This document shows positions 36,100 through 47,205 of a stretch of 64,000 nucleotides of DNA, piece by piece (position 1 is the stretch's first letter; each line of letters starts with the position of its first letter). The position numbers and the translations under genes were made by a program. The notes beneath the pieces are model-generated. The model did not search any database, had not been told where the DNA came from, and was given only the letters and a program-made list of their open reading frames with translations. The DNA is from Grifola frondosa (lineage: Eukaryota > Basidiomycota > Agaricomycetes > Polyporales > Grifolaceae), in contig LUGG01000002.1 of NCBI GenBank assembly GCA_001683735.1, forward strand, positions 186,001 through 250,000, in the 5' to 3' direction.

Positions 36100-37165
36100 T
36101 GCTCTCATTCCACAGGACGATTCCCTGTTACCAGCGAATTACTCTTGCTAGCTCGTGGTCTCGGCTTGCGACGGATTGTATGCAAGCTGCTTCAGATCTA
36201 TGACTCCCCCAACAGCCTCGTGTTGCTCGTCAATGTTTCAAGAGGGAGAAGCAGCTGTCGGCGAAGAACTGGGCATCATGAGATGTAGGCGTCCAGGACT
36301 TCGCATTGTGGGTTTTGAAACAGGTAGGAAGGACAGGTAGGGGTGATGCCGCTCATGTATCTCTCCGTCTTCATGCGAGTGCTCAGACAGGACTTATGCA
36401 AGAAAGGACGATCAACTCCTAGATCTTCACAATGGATGCTGTCGTCAGAAATACCAACTCATCTAATTACGGGGATCCTAATCCTGCATGCAGAGAGGTA
36501 CATCGATGCATTAGAATGCGCTCAGTGTGTTACGAGCCTGACGCACGATAAAGGGTGACCGGTTGACCCCGACATCTGCTGAAGCATTCATCGTTCGACT
36601 TTACCCGCAAGCAGCAGAGCTGCACCAAGACATGGCAGAGTCGATGGCGGACGCTATCGTTCAATGCATGACAACGACCTCTCTGAACCGAAACGCGCAA
36701 ACACCATGGCGAGTTCTTTCGTCTTATTATGGCATTGCCACTGTTCTGATAGTGACGTACGCAGCTAGACCTAGACGATCTAAGCATCGACAATCCCTCC
36801 TTTAGATCCTTCGACATGATTGTTCGACGTGTTCTTGATCCTGTGTGGCACAAGGTGGGTCTGCGCACGAAGCAACTTGTCAGCAACCTGGCCACGTTAC
36901 GGCGATTACTTAGGTGGGTATCACTCGGAGGCTTTATGACATTTTTGATGCAGTCGCTGAGCTCACAATATAGTTATCTCCTCACATATGATGCGCTTGC
37001 CTTCCATGCCTACCTCAAGACCCTCATCGCCTCCAACACGTACACGGACTCTGGCGCCGCACGTCAACACCAATCTTCATTGCTACTCACCCACGCTAGT
37101 AATATCAATCGCCTCGCGTTCCTGGGCGCAATGACCCAGGTGCAAATCGTCCTAAAGCCGACCTA
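36100..37165 (+). pseudogene. Truncated XPF/Rad1 copy
   Basis: Corresponds to 28684-29970 of the full gene. Differences are real deletions, not only single-base slips: codons 2-4 and about 22 bp of exon 1 are gone, giving a frameshift; about 220 bp matching 29224-29442 (end of exon 3, an intron and the start of exon 4) are lost between short CCGC-AG matches near 36605; and everything after 37110 is missing. Surviving pieces include [14 protein letters not shown] near 36890 and [20 protein letters not shown] near 37010. The GC-type donor (36709) is kept. Not expected to make a working nuclease. Confidence 0.85.
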
Positions 37166-37436
37166 GATGCGGTATGCCGTCGACTTTCCACCGCAGTTCT
37201 CAGACGGACATTCGCAAGGACTGAAGTGTCATAGCATTATGCATGCTAATCACCGTATAGTATGCGTGATGACATGCATATGTACCCCGTGTAAGGAGCA
37301 TAGCGAGGCCATCAGCCATCTAGCTCTACATTCACGTCCTTGCAATCATCTATTCTATATTCCAACTCCCCATGGTATCGCAAAAGCAACAGAACAATAT
37401 CTAGGAATGGGGCTGTAGATGTGCCTTGCCCGTACG
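37166..37436. other. Short spacer after the tandem duplication
   Basis: No gene seen; contains the 3' side of the thioesterase gene. Confidence 0.3.
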
Positions 37437-38573
37437 TCACGTCCGTGTCTCATTCATGGCATGAGCACCACACCGCAAGGTGGCAGATACGGGCTCGGTG
37501 TTGCCGGATGCGAGGGACTCCTGCTGGCTCTCGGGCGCGCCAATCATACGTTTGATATGGTTCGAGTTCAGAAGCTTCGCATACCGCGGCTGGACGAACA
37601 GTGCCCTGTGCGCGGAGGTGTGCGTGAGGAAGGATGTATGAACTCGGCAGCGCAGCACTTACGAGGCTTCTACGAGGACGACACCCTGCATGTCCTCGAT
37701 GGTACCAGTTACACGAACCTTGCGCCCGTTGACGTCCTGCAGCCGCGTCTTGATCACGATGAACTTGGTCACATAGTTAGTTAGTATGCGGAATAGAGGA
37801 CAGATAGGAAAAGCAGCATCTCACCTGGTCGGCACGAGTGGGAGCTCGGTAATTCAGGGTCAAGTTTGCGGTGACGCCAACCTTGTCCGGCAGGTTAAGC
37901 AAAGCCTAGATTACATATCGATTAGTCAGTGACCACCAACTAGAGACTGATATAGCACTCACCGTCCGCGCTAGGCTCTCGTCAAGGAGGGTCGCGAGCA
38001 GTCCACCATGAACCACGCCCTCATGGCCACATAGACCCCGACCAACATGTAAAAAGATCCAGCTCTCGGTGTGGTCATACCGCGACCTCACAAGAGGCGG
38101 GAGCGCAAGCTTTCCGGGACCTTTCAGCGCACCCGCAGTGAGGCTATTCACTCTGCGCTCCTCCGGGATGTTCAGATATGGCCGTGTCTCGTACCACTGA
38201 TCTGCGTCATCCTGTACACGGTGCGCATTCAGAAGAGGGAGGTTGTGCAGCGAGTCCTCGAGCTCGGCGACGTAGGCAATGGCGGAGGGGTCATCGGGAT
38301 GTGGAGGCGGTGGGGCAGTGCGGGGAGAGATGAGCGTGGCGACGTCTGGTGGGTATAGGGAGCCGAGAGTGTAGCATGTTACGGCGAGCCCGCTCGCAGT
38401 TGTAAAGAGTCTAGCATATTTGAAAAAGTTCGAGCTGACTGAGGATGAGGCGGATGTTGATGCTTCAGTTGAGGTGGAGGCCAATCGACGAGACGCCGGG
38501 CGTGCTGCACGGGTGGTCGCTGCAAGCTGGCGGCGGAGGCAGAGGAGAATAGGGCCTTGGAGGGGACGGACAT
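37437..38573 (-). CDS. Hotdog-fold thioesterase (PaaI/THEM-like), probably mitochondrial
   Basis: Start ATG 38573 (MSVPSKALFSSASAA). Exons end or begin at 37963, 37905-37825, 37763-37663 and 37605-37437. A Ser/Ala/Arg-rich N-terminus resembles a mitochondrial presequence and is followed by a hydrophobic segment LFTTASGLAVTCYTLGSLY. The catalytic region reads CGHEGVVHGGLLATLLDE, the HGG-x(6)-DE signature of hotdog acyl-CoA thioesterases, then VTANLTLNYRAPTRADQ, VRVTGTIEDMQGVVLVEA and ALFVQPRYAKLL. Such enzymes hydrolyse acyl-CoA thioesters; the substrate cannot be told. The presequence and the body are in different frames near 38500-38540, so one base is probably wrong there. Confidence 0.85.
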
Positions 38574-39046
38574 GGTGGATGAAAACAAAGGTGTACTTCG
38601 CACATCTTTTGCTGGGGAGCGACCGACGGCGACATAGCCATGGCATCGGGTCGGCTTCTCATTACTTCCGGTTTCATCAAGCGCCATATTTGTCATTGTT
38701 AGGATCGGAGGCTATTGGCTTCTAATACTCAACTCCTTCCATCCTCAGTATGTGCTCCATTGCTTGATAGCTTCTCTGCGGAACTGATGTCTGTTCGAGC
38801 CATGTCTTTGCAGTTTTTCAGGTGAGTCGAATCTTCCTTTGTGGCTCCGAATAGTGTCGTTCCGTCATCCGTCAGTAAATTGATGCGATGATTAACCGTC
38901 CATGCGTTGGCAGTCACCTGGCAGGTCCGATGCGCCCGGACCAGCCTATTAATACTTGAACTATCGCATAAAATGCCTCAGGAGATCTGGGCACATATTA
39001 CGTTCATTTATTCGCAATCTAATTTTGCTTGTCGCAGGAAATAGAC
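38574..39046. other. Divergent promoter region
   Basis: Between the thioesterase (minus) and the JmjC gene (plus). No gene or repeat seen. Confidence 0.35.
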
Positions 39047-40548
39047 ATGGGCACAGTGACCTGCGACTATTTGCCGGATGCTCCTTCATATGAGAAGTTT
39101 CTTTATTCATACCTCATACCCAATCTCCCCGTGATCATAGGTCCGTCATTAAATCCTCATGGCCTGCCCGCGAACTCTGGTTCGCCATTCTTCCAATTCT
39201 GAGGCAAAAGATGCTTGTGAAATCAATTGGACCTATCTCAAGACGGCGTATGGATCTTGCGAGGTTGCCGTCGCTGATTGTGCTACGCGCAACTTCAGCG
39301 ATCAGAAGAGAGAGACGATGCCTTTTGCGAAGTAGTCGAGCTTTGGGAGAAAGGACAAGGGACCTCACTTTATGTCAAGGACTGGCACCTCCCCCATCGA
39401 AGCATATAGACCGGCCGAATGCACAAATCCTCGCCTCCGGTCATTCTATACAACCCCAGACATCTTTCGCGACGACTGGATGAACGCGTACTATTCTGCT
39501 TGTACGGAGGATGACTTCCGTTTTGTGTACGTAGGCGCGGCGGGTACGTTCACCCGCTCCATCGGGACGTCTACACCTCGTACTCTTGGTCTACGAATAT
39601 ATGCGGTCGTAAACGCTGGTGGCTTTATCCTCCAGATCAAACGCCGTATTTATTGCGAAAGGGGTATGAAGAGCATCTGGAGACCGCTTTTGATGTGCGG
39701 GAAGTGGACAGCGAAGCGTTTCCGCAATTCGAGAAAGCTCGGCCGATCGTGGTAGAGCAAAAGGCAGGAGAGTCGATTTTCATGTACGCATCCATCTCGC
39801 TCAGGTTTGACGATATCGCTAAGTATCACTCCGTACAGCCCGAGTGGGTGGTATCACCAGGTATGTCTGGCTCAACTTCATGGTCTGCAACATTTGATGA
39901 CTAGTTGGATAGGTGGAAAATTTGACGGACTGCATATCGATTAACCATAACTGGTGCAACGCTGCGAATTTACCGTCTCTCTACAGTTCCATGTGTGCGA
40001 AAGTCATAGAGGTCGAGCATGCATTAGAGGATGTCCGGGAGCTGCTGTCGCACAATCAGGAAGTTACTGGTAAAGATGGAAATATCGATGATGCGAACGG
40101 AGGATGGGAGCGCGAATGGACGCATATTGTGCAAGACTTGGTCGAGAAAGATGCGGGCTGGAAGTGCGCTTGCCCACTTCTGTATTAATTCATGCACTAA
40201 CATTCTGTTTGCAGCTGGATGACGTTTTGGCGGATGGTGCGCCACGCAATGCAAGCTGCTACTCAGACAAAAGTCGAGGTGAGCGATGACTACGTCTATT
40301 GCAAATATTTTGGCGACGACCCTGCAGCCACAGAACTTGAACAGACACGAGCCGTTGAAATTATGGGAGCCCGTACCTCCACACCTGATGCCTTCTCCTC
40401 TTTTGTGAACGACCATGTCAAAGCCTGCTACGACGACTTCGTACTCCGCGATCGGCGAGAGTTGGCCCTGGTGCCAGGATTAGATGCAGTTTTGCGGGAG
40501 GTAGGGCAACTCTTAGAAGCAGCCGGAAATTATCCGGACGCTGTGTGA
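39047..40548 (+). CDS. JmjC-domain hydroxylase, JMJD4-like
   Basis: ATG 39047 gives MGTVTCDYLPDAPSYEKFLY with LIPNLPVII, then WTYLKTAYGSCEVAVADC, FCEVVELWEKGQGTSLYVKD with WHLP, FRDDWMNAY and FRFVYVGAAGTFT. Adding one C in the CCC at 39553-39555 restores PLHRDVYTSYSWSTNICGRK, with the H-x-D iron ligands, and WWLYPPD. Two short introns (about 39783-39822 or -39837, and 39862-39914) lead to PSGWYHQVENLTDCISINHN with the third ligand, and a last intron precedes WMTFWRMVRHAMQAATQ. Stop at 40548. JMJD4 is an Fe(II)/2-oxoglutarate lysyl hydroxylase of the translation release factor eRF1; that substrate is inferred by family. Other frame slips lie near 39150, 39313 and 39395. Confidence 0.85.
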
Positions 40549-41815
40549 AGTCAACAGTTTGCTGTACTGCGTGGTGAGTTGCCATCAATGACAGAATTTT
40601 TCGAGTATCGAACGTGTGCAAACATTACGATTTATGTAGCGGGCATTTGTGGTGAGCTTCTAACAAGTCTTCAGCCCTGTCGAGATTGGCTCATTACAGG
40701 AATTCGCTGCTGCTCGTTTTGTGCATCAGCGCAGTCGAATATCACGCTAACCTCGCATGTTCTTTTTTCATCCGAGCTCATTGCCTTTTCATTTATAGAT
40801 CCCTGCTCTAGATGAGAGCATGAGAATTGTTGTAGATCGTAAGTTTTGGCTTTATATGCTATCTGATCTTCGTCGTCATCGCTCACCGACCATTTTGAAG
40901 TCGTGTGCTAATAACAAATGACAGCTCTGTGGTCCTTGATCAAGTTCGTCACAAGCACTTGCAAGCCCCTCGATGCAGGTGTTGTTCTCGAAATGTGGGT
41001 CATGGGTGATCTCAAGGAACGCCTCGGAATCAAGCACAGACGTGAGCTCAGGAAGCGCAAACAAGAACAGGCTCCTATATTCCAGCAGCCTCCATTATCG
41101 CTCTGAATCCGAGGTCTCAAGTCAGCATGACTTATATTTCACCAGCACAAGCAATGCGAAGATGTCCCGGCTCAGATGGTTCAGCTCCACCAACAGCGCC
41201 GTTATCGACGGTTCGCCTTCTCCCTTTGACCAGCGTTACCCAGGAGAAGCCTATCTAGAAGACCAATTAACCCCGACCACCAGAGTGCACACCTCCGCAT
41301 CCCTCTGTCTCAGCGATACCCTTAATTATTCTGCGCCTGATATACCTGCTCCTACACCAACATCAGCCGCTAAGTATATCTATACCCGCTCCAATAACCC
41401 ACCTATGTCTGCCGTGTCTTCAAGCGCGAATACCGCCAGACCAGTGACACAGTCCATCACCCGACGGAGCGGGACACGGGCCCATGGAGCCTAGTGAAGA
41501 TGTCTATGCCACTGCATAAGACAGATTCGCCGAAGGCGGGGAGCTGACACCTGGTTATGAGCCGGGGGATTCATAACGGAGCAGTACTTACTCGTACTCA
41601 AGACCTCATACTCAGTCTTCGTTCCGTAGGGCAAGTGGTGTGCCGGACTCGTCATCAAGCTGAAACATAGTGCAATAAAATGTTTAATAATATTCCCTAC
41701 CGACGGTAACAAGAGAGCTCTGAGCTACATTCGCAAACTGCGAAATTGAAACATACCGATCTCGAGTGCGTAACGAGTAGCTGCCAAGATGGAACGAAAT
41801 GAAGATTTCTCCAAG
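40549..41815. other. No confident gene
   Basis: A plus-strand frame at 40973-41494 and minus-strand frames at 40671-41064 (for example MFALPELTSVLDSEAFLEI and MSDDDEDQIAYKAKTYDLQQ) are hydrophilic and might be exons of an unrecognised gene, but I cannot join them or name a family. Confidence 0.3.
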
Positions 41816-43397
41816 TCAAAGGTTCCGTTGCAACCCCATCAACTTGGTCAGGTTGTACACATCATGCTCCATCTTCATTAGACCACCACGCACAACGTCC
41901 TCGTGCCAGTCTATCTGTTTGGTGTCGTTTAAGGTCGCAGGGTACCGTGCGACTCCTCCTTTCCACACCAGTTAAGTCAACGAGCATCGCACCCTTCTTT
42001 CCCATCTCCCGCTCGACTACCATGATGTTAGGGGGCGAAGGTCGCCAAATACAAGACCAGAATTATGCAGCAGACCCACGGCATTCTTGACGTCCTCCAG
42101 GATGTCGGAGGAAATGTCATATGACGGCAACTCGAACATGGTTTTCCCGGCGATGAAGTCCATGACGACCACAGACAGGCCTCCTCCCTTGGCGCAAGAT
42201 AGTGAAGTGCGGGAGCGAGATGATGTTCTGCGAGCAATTCATGGCCTTGCTTCGAATAGTTCCTGACGAACTTCACCACAACTCTGTCGCCGGCATCGGT
42301 CTTGGCCTCAAACAATGCGCAATCAATACGTTCATCCTGGGATCCTATGTAGTCCACGTACGTGAGAGACACATTACGACCACCGGCATTGTAGGACTGG
42401 AAATGGGGGTACAGGTATCTTTGATCAATTGGTGGCTGTAAATCTTCATAGAAGACTCGCAACTCCTCCAAGCAAGTCTTCAGCGCACTAAAGACCCGTG
42501 CAATGGAGAGAACGCGCTCGGGAAGATCGGGAGTGCCGCCTAGCCACAGGGAGTCGGTGAGCCGTTGGATGATGGGATCTTCGACTAGAACAGCCCCGAC
42601 ACAGAGATATAAGGACCTGCGACTACAATGACAAAACTCGGACAACAGCAGACGGATTCCATCTTTTTCTTATTGGACAAGTGAAACATATGTCAGATTT
42701 CCTGAACTAGACCTGAGCTCGAAAGGGCACCTACGTCTAGTTGCCATTTTTCAAAACCAGATGCCCCCTGCATAACTGGATCCGCTGCACCACTCCCCAA
42801 TTCCGTCTTGTACTTCAAGATGGCGGACGACGCAATTCTATCCACCAAGGGGCAATATACTCGAATAACACCATCATTACCGGATCTGTCGCCGGGGCTG
42901 GATGGACCAATGGGCATCTTAAACATGGAACTGAAGAGATTGTTGATCATGTCCTCCGCTCCCACACGTACAACTCCGCAGACGCGGTGATTATGTTCTG
43001 CGTTTCTTTCAATACCTCCGCAGGAGGGATTAAATTGGAATCTGCTATCTGATCCAGAAAATGGGCAAAGACTGGATGATAGATGGAGATGGGAGCCCCA
43101 ACAAAATCTATAGGGCGACCATTCTTGATGTTCGTCTGACGTCCTTTCTGAAAATTCGCAAAAAAGGATGGCTTTGCAGCCTCGGATGGTCGAGGAGCTC
43201 TTCTGATCGCCTCGATGATGCGAGCATGATCTGCAGCGTATGCGTCAGTTCAAACGCGAGATGACGAACGGAATATTGTGATGCGGAGATATACCTTCTT
43301 CAACTCTTGAACGCTTTCTAGGTTCTACAGGGTACTCCACTTCCTGCGGACGTTTTAACGATGTCTGTAGCACCGCGGATGGTGGCAAAGCCAACAT
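41816..43397 (-). CDS. Basidiomycete protein-kinase-like protein (FunK1-like type), with frame breaks
   Basis: ATG 43397 opens MLALPPSAVLQTSLKRPQEV; exon 1 ends at 43295 and exon 2 begins at 43230 (DHARIIEAIRRAPRPSEAAK). Then come RPIDFVGAPISIYHPVFAHF, ETQNIITASAELY, YKTELGSGAADPVMQG, the kinase lobe ALFEAKTDAGDRVVVKFVR with the probable ATP lysine, VVVMDFIAGKTMFELP, and the catalytic loop GLVFGDLRPPNIMVV. The HRD aspartate is kept as GDLR. The end reads GVARYPATLNDTKQIDWHED and stops at 41816. This lineage-specific family is common in Agaricomycetes; substrates are unknown. Frame slips, mostly homopolymeric, lie near 42031-42035, 42594-42597, 42975 and two sites between 41930 and 41990. Confidence 0.8.
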
Positions 43398-43524
43398 GAC
43401 AACCGCCACGGTTGTCTCAGTGGTGCCGCTGGGCCATTTAGTTGGGAGTTTTGCCGATGGATTAACCCGTGTAGCTATTTCATTGATATTGAATTTGTCC
43501 GCCTTAACTCTGGTCTCCAGTTCA

Positions 43525-43984
43525 TCATATGGGAGGGGGGTTGTCTGTAGGAGATGAACTCAAGGACCTGCCAGATTGACTACAACTCACTAGCTGATAA
43601 GTGCCTTCGATAGGACTGCAAATCTGACCCGCACGTTCTTCGATTTTTTTTTGGAGATGGATCCACTGCGTGCAGGAAGATATATCTTCCTGCCAAACGT
43701 ACAGTGGATAGTAATTGGGCACGATTGCATAAACGACATTCAACAAGATGGTGTGCTTATGGATCAACAACAACAGTGGCTTGTTAACGGCTCAGGGGGT
43801 GGCGGATCTGAATAATCGGAAAGCAGTGGGTCAGTAAGTTTTTCAAGCCTTCTGAGCTGCATGGTCGACCACCATCCAGCTACAACAAACATTTACTGAG
43901 AATCCCAACCGAGTTCAGGAAGACGCGCTTTTGCGAGGCGTCACTCTCCTTGGCTTTGGCCATCACATCAGCGCGATCCATCAT
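43525..43984 (-). CDS. Possible small two-exon gene of unknown function
   Basis: ATG at 43984 gives MMDRADVMAKAKESDASQKR followed by VFLNSVGILS and a GT donor; after an intron of about 85 bp an acceptor near 43815 leads into a second open stretch containing TILLNVVYAIVPNYYPLYVW, ending at 43525 in a different frame from the start. No family recognised; the join needs a frame correction. Confidence 0.25.
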
Positions 43985-44259
43985 TTGCGAGGCTCCGACC
44001 CGTCTCTCCGCGTGGAAACGAAGCTATGCATCAGGTTGCAAGTTTCAGAGGGAGATATAAGCTAGTAAGACTTGCTGGCGCACGCCAACTTCTCCGTGTC
44101 CAGGTCGACAATTACTCTAACGTTATTCCTTTTTTTTTTTCACTTTAATCCTCGGCTGGTCCGTCCCACTGTCTTTCCGTGGATATCTGGTCTGTTTTAT
44201 CTTCTTTCATATCCGACGTCCTTTCCAATTTGTTCATCCAAACCGCAGTCTTTGCTTAA

Positions 44260-45714
44260 ATGTTCAACAGGACCACCGATGCCCTCTCCAATAGCCGCAC
44301 CGCCTCTCCCGCTCTGGAGATGCTCGACCCCGAGCAGCGCATGCGCCTGGCCAAATCGAGCCAGAAAGTTGGCAAAGTCCTCGGTGCAACCCCCGTCTTA
44401 GACGTCATACCCCGTCGCCCGAAAGCGTGATCCCTCCTCCATCCCCCAAAGAAGACAAGACCTCAAAGTCGTCAGCGAGACGCACCCACTTCCTTGCCAC
44501 CTTGCGTTCCCCGAAATCTCGGACACGTCCAGCGCAGCTATCGGTCCGAGATGATCCCTTCAGGGCACCTGTGCTCCGCTACAAGATTGCACCAGTTGAG
44601 TATGAGCATGAGACCACAAGGTTTGTTACCACCATGAAAGCGCCTACAGGGGCCGCAAAGCTATACCAGTTATCTCAATTTAATGGAGCCAATACGGCAT
44701 AGCAGTACCAGCTCCTTGTCGCCTCCACGCCACAGCGTGTTCAGGTAAGGCTCTCCATGCTCCATGCATCTCGTGCGATTGAATACCTGATCTCTGATCC
44801 CATAGCGCAAATAGTCATTCGTCGATAGTATTCTTGAGCCCTCTATCACCACTCTCACCAATTTCCCCCTTCTCCCCAACATCCGCCGAGCGGGCACAGC
44901 AAGACAAACTAGAGGGGCTCCAAAGGCTTGCTCGGATGTCGCGCTGCATCGGCGGGAGCGCGCCGCTGGAGCTCGTGCTTCCGTCCCTCGTACAGGCAGG
45001 CGAACGGGCAATCTGGGTCAAGTCCTACCTCGACCTGTACCGCATGGCCCTAACACACGACATATCCATCACTCCCACAACCAAGCGGACGAGCCGGGGA
45101 ACGCGGCGTCGCAGCCAGTCGGTGGGGAATCTCGTGAGCTGGGCAGAGACTGAGAACCGCAACCGCCTCTCAACCGCGGAGAACCGCTCCGCTACATCCC
45201 ACACAGTCCCGATGTCAGCGGCAAGCACCATGCTCCCCTACCTGAAACCACTCACCTCAGCCGACGTCGCCGCCGACCCAAGCCTAGCACCATACCTCGC
45301 CCTCCCATCGTCCCGTCACACGACATACGAGCCGCTCGAAGACCCATTGCAGCACCAGCAGTTCATCGCACACGCCAAGGCCGCCATCCTCGGCGCGGAC
45401 GCCGTGCTCATGGCGAGCTTCCGCCAGAATTTTCCCCCGCGTTCGCTCGAGCACGTCCTGGCGGTGTGCCCGCTCCCCTCGCCGCCTGTCCCTTCCCCTC
45501 TCGCAGCGGTGAGGTCGCCCAGGGTCCCGTACTGGGTGAAGACCTCTTTCCGTCCGCGCCCAAGCACCGCACATCCGTATGGACATGCGCGGCGGCGGAA
45601 GAGCCGCGCGAGCGTGTGGCCGCCTGCGACGCCGCGTACGATGAGACGCGAGAGGAGGCAGGATGGGGAGGGGAGTGGAATCAGGATTTGATAGTAGGGC
45701 TGAGCCACGTATGA
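44260..45714 (+). CDS. Conserved low-complexity fungal protein (paralogue of the gene at 4285), frame broken
   Basis: ATG 44260 gives MFNRTTDALSNSRTASPALE then MLDPEQRMRLAKSSQKVGKV and LGATPVLDV. After the C-run at 44391-44395 the reading continues one frame over as TPSPESVIPPPSPKEDKTSK to PVLRYKIAPVE. A probable intron (44600-44669) and a clear one (44745-44805, GTAAGG..CATAG) lead to SIVFLSPLSPLSPISPFSP, LEGLQRLARMSRCIGGSAPL and ELVLPSLVQAGERAIWVKSY. The C-terminus EEAGWGGEWNQDL, matching TGEWNRKD of the other copy, is again one frame over, so a slip or an intron near 45500-45560 is needed. The order of conserved blocks equals that of the 4285 gene, but the central region here is longer. 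Function unknown; probably intrinsically disordered. Confidence 0.65.
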
Positions 45715-46039
45715 AAAGAAGTCGATATCAAGAATGTTGTAATGGGGTTCCGATTACCTCAGACTTTTTACATCGACGTCTCAGACAAATGCCACAGATC
45801 TAACTCCTTGATATAGATGCATTCATTCATTCAAGCTCGTCTTCTCACACTGTCATGGTGAGGATAATCCAGCTCCCAATTGCCAGTTTAGATATCATCA
45901 CTCATGGTATCCACCACTGAGCATATAACATATTCCATGATGTAAAACATATGCCAGTACGTATAACAACGACGAAGAATCTACCGTCTTTTGAAAGCCA
46001 ACATGAACCCGCAACAACCTAGCCCAATACACCCAGCAC
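45715..46039. other. Convergent 3' intergenic region
   Basis: Lies between the converging 44260 gene and eL8. No gene seen. Confidence 0.35.
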
Positions 46040-47135
46040 TTAGAGCTTGGCGGCGTTGGCAGCGGTAAGGGTCTGGCCGGAAGCCTTCGCGCGCTTGCGA
46101 AGCATCTGGGTGGACTTGTTGCCACGGACACCTCCGCCCCACTGGCGGCGCTGCTCCTCATACTTGTCAGAGCTGCGCACAAGATATCAGTAATCCTCAA
46201 AGACGTTATACATTTTGCGATAGTACGCACAAGTTCGCCTTCGCGGCGCTGACAAGGGTGGCCAGCTCACGCTGGTCCTCGCTCTTCACGTCCTGGAGGG
46301 TAAGGACAGCGGCAGTCTTCTTGTGGACGACGGTACCGAGGCGGGCCTTGCCCTTGACGATAACGTAGGGCACACCCATCTTGCGGCAGAGCGCAGGGAG
46401 GAAGACGACGAGCTCAATGGGGTCGACATCATGCGCGATGACGACGAGAGACGCCTTCTTGGCCTCAATGAGGGCGACACAGTGATTGAGGCCGTACTTG
46501 ACGAACAAGGGCTTCTTGAAGTCCTGCAGATGCAACGCCGATTAGCTATGCATACGTCCATGCAGCTTTCGAAACTCACCTTGGCCTGAGCCTCCTTCTC
46601 CTCAGCAGTAGCCTTAGCGACAGCGTCGAGACGAGCCTTCTTCTCCTGCTTGGTCTCAGGGCGGTACCTGGACACCGCATGAGATACTAGCGACACAAAA
46701 AGTAATTTACGACGTACTTGTTAAGGAGCTTGAAAAGCTGCGTGGCGGTGTTCTTGTCGAGGGTGTGCGAGAACTGCGCAATGGCAGGGGCACCTTGAGG
46801 CGCTGGTGGAGGATGACCTTCTGGCGCTGCAGGCGCACGTATTCGGGCCACTTCACGAAGCGCGTGAGGTCAGTCTTCGGCTGGATGTCCTGGCCTAACC
46901 ACAACCACATCAACGATCCCCAACACGAGACAAACAACACACGAAATCGCACCAATGCCGAAGTTCTTGGGACGAGACTCGAAGAGGGGTTCTTCTGCGT
47001 CTTCGCGGGGCCCTTGTTGGCGCCGTACGGGGCAGGGGCGGGCTTCTTGCCGGATCCTTTGGTGGCCTTGGGCTGGTCATTGAGACGAGATACATTAGCG
47101 ATGCACGACTGGCGCCGAAGCCAAGCCGCCGCCAT
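46040..47135 (-). CDS. 60S ribosomal protein eL8 (L7a/L8)
   Basis: Stop at 46040-46042. Exons give [20 protein letters not shown], then [20 protein letters not shown] with [99 protein letters not shown] and [20 protein letters not shown], ending NAAKL. This is a cytosolic large-subunit protein of the L7Ae superfamily, binding 25S rRNA. Introns with good borders interrupt at QAK|DFKK, LLNK|YRPE, GIG|QDIQ and near the C-terminus. Two frame breaks sit in C-runs (GGGG on the plus strand at 46787-46790 and 46986-46989), each needing one more C. The start codon is uncertain: ATG 47135 is in frame, but the first ~24 residues look unlike the family and may include an intron. Confidence 0.93.
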
Positions 47136-47205
47136 CGCAATGCACTCGGAGCTCTAGCACCCACGCTCGCTTTTACACGGGCGTGGGCCCAGCATCCGCT
47201 TCGCG

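Larger units (their letters stand above)
32310..37110. repeat. Unit B of the tandem duplication (MFS transporter + truncated XPF)
   Basis: Counterpart of unit A. It carries about 185 bp between 32445 and 32630 not matched in A, an intact MFS gene, a shorter intergenic region and the XPF 5' part with deletions. Homology stops near 37110, within the exon that reads [21 protein letters not shown]. The last two thirds of XPF are absent. Confidence 0.85.

Noticed and set aside
24970..37110. Repeat-induced point mutation as the cause of divergence between the two duplicated units.
   Set aside because: Differences between units are mixed substitutions and indels, the MFS copies keep long open exons, and no excess of C-to-T stops is evident by eye; a RIP-index calculation would be needed to say more.
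4285..45714. Programmed frameshifting as explanation for the many frame breaks.
   Set aside because: Breaks fall in unrelated genes, at differing contexts, with no common slippery site plus structure; homopolymer miscalls explain them more simply.
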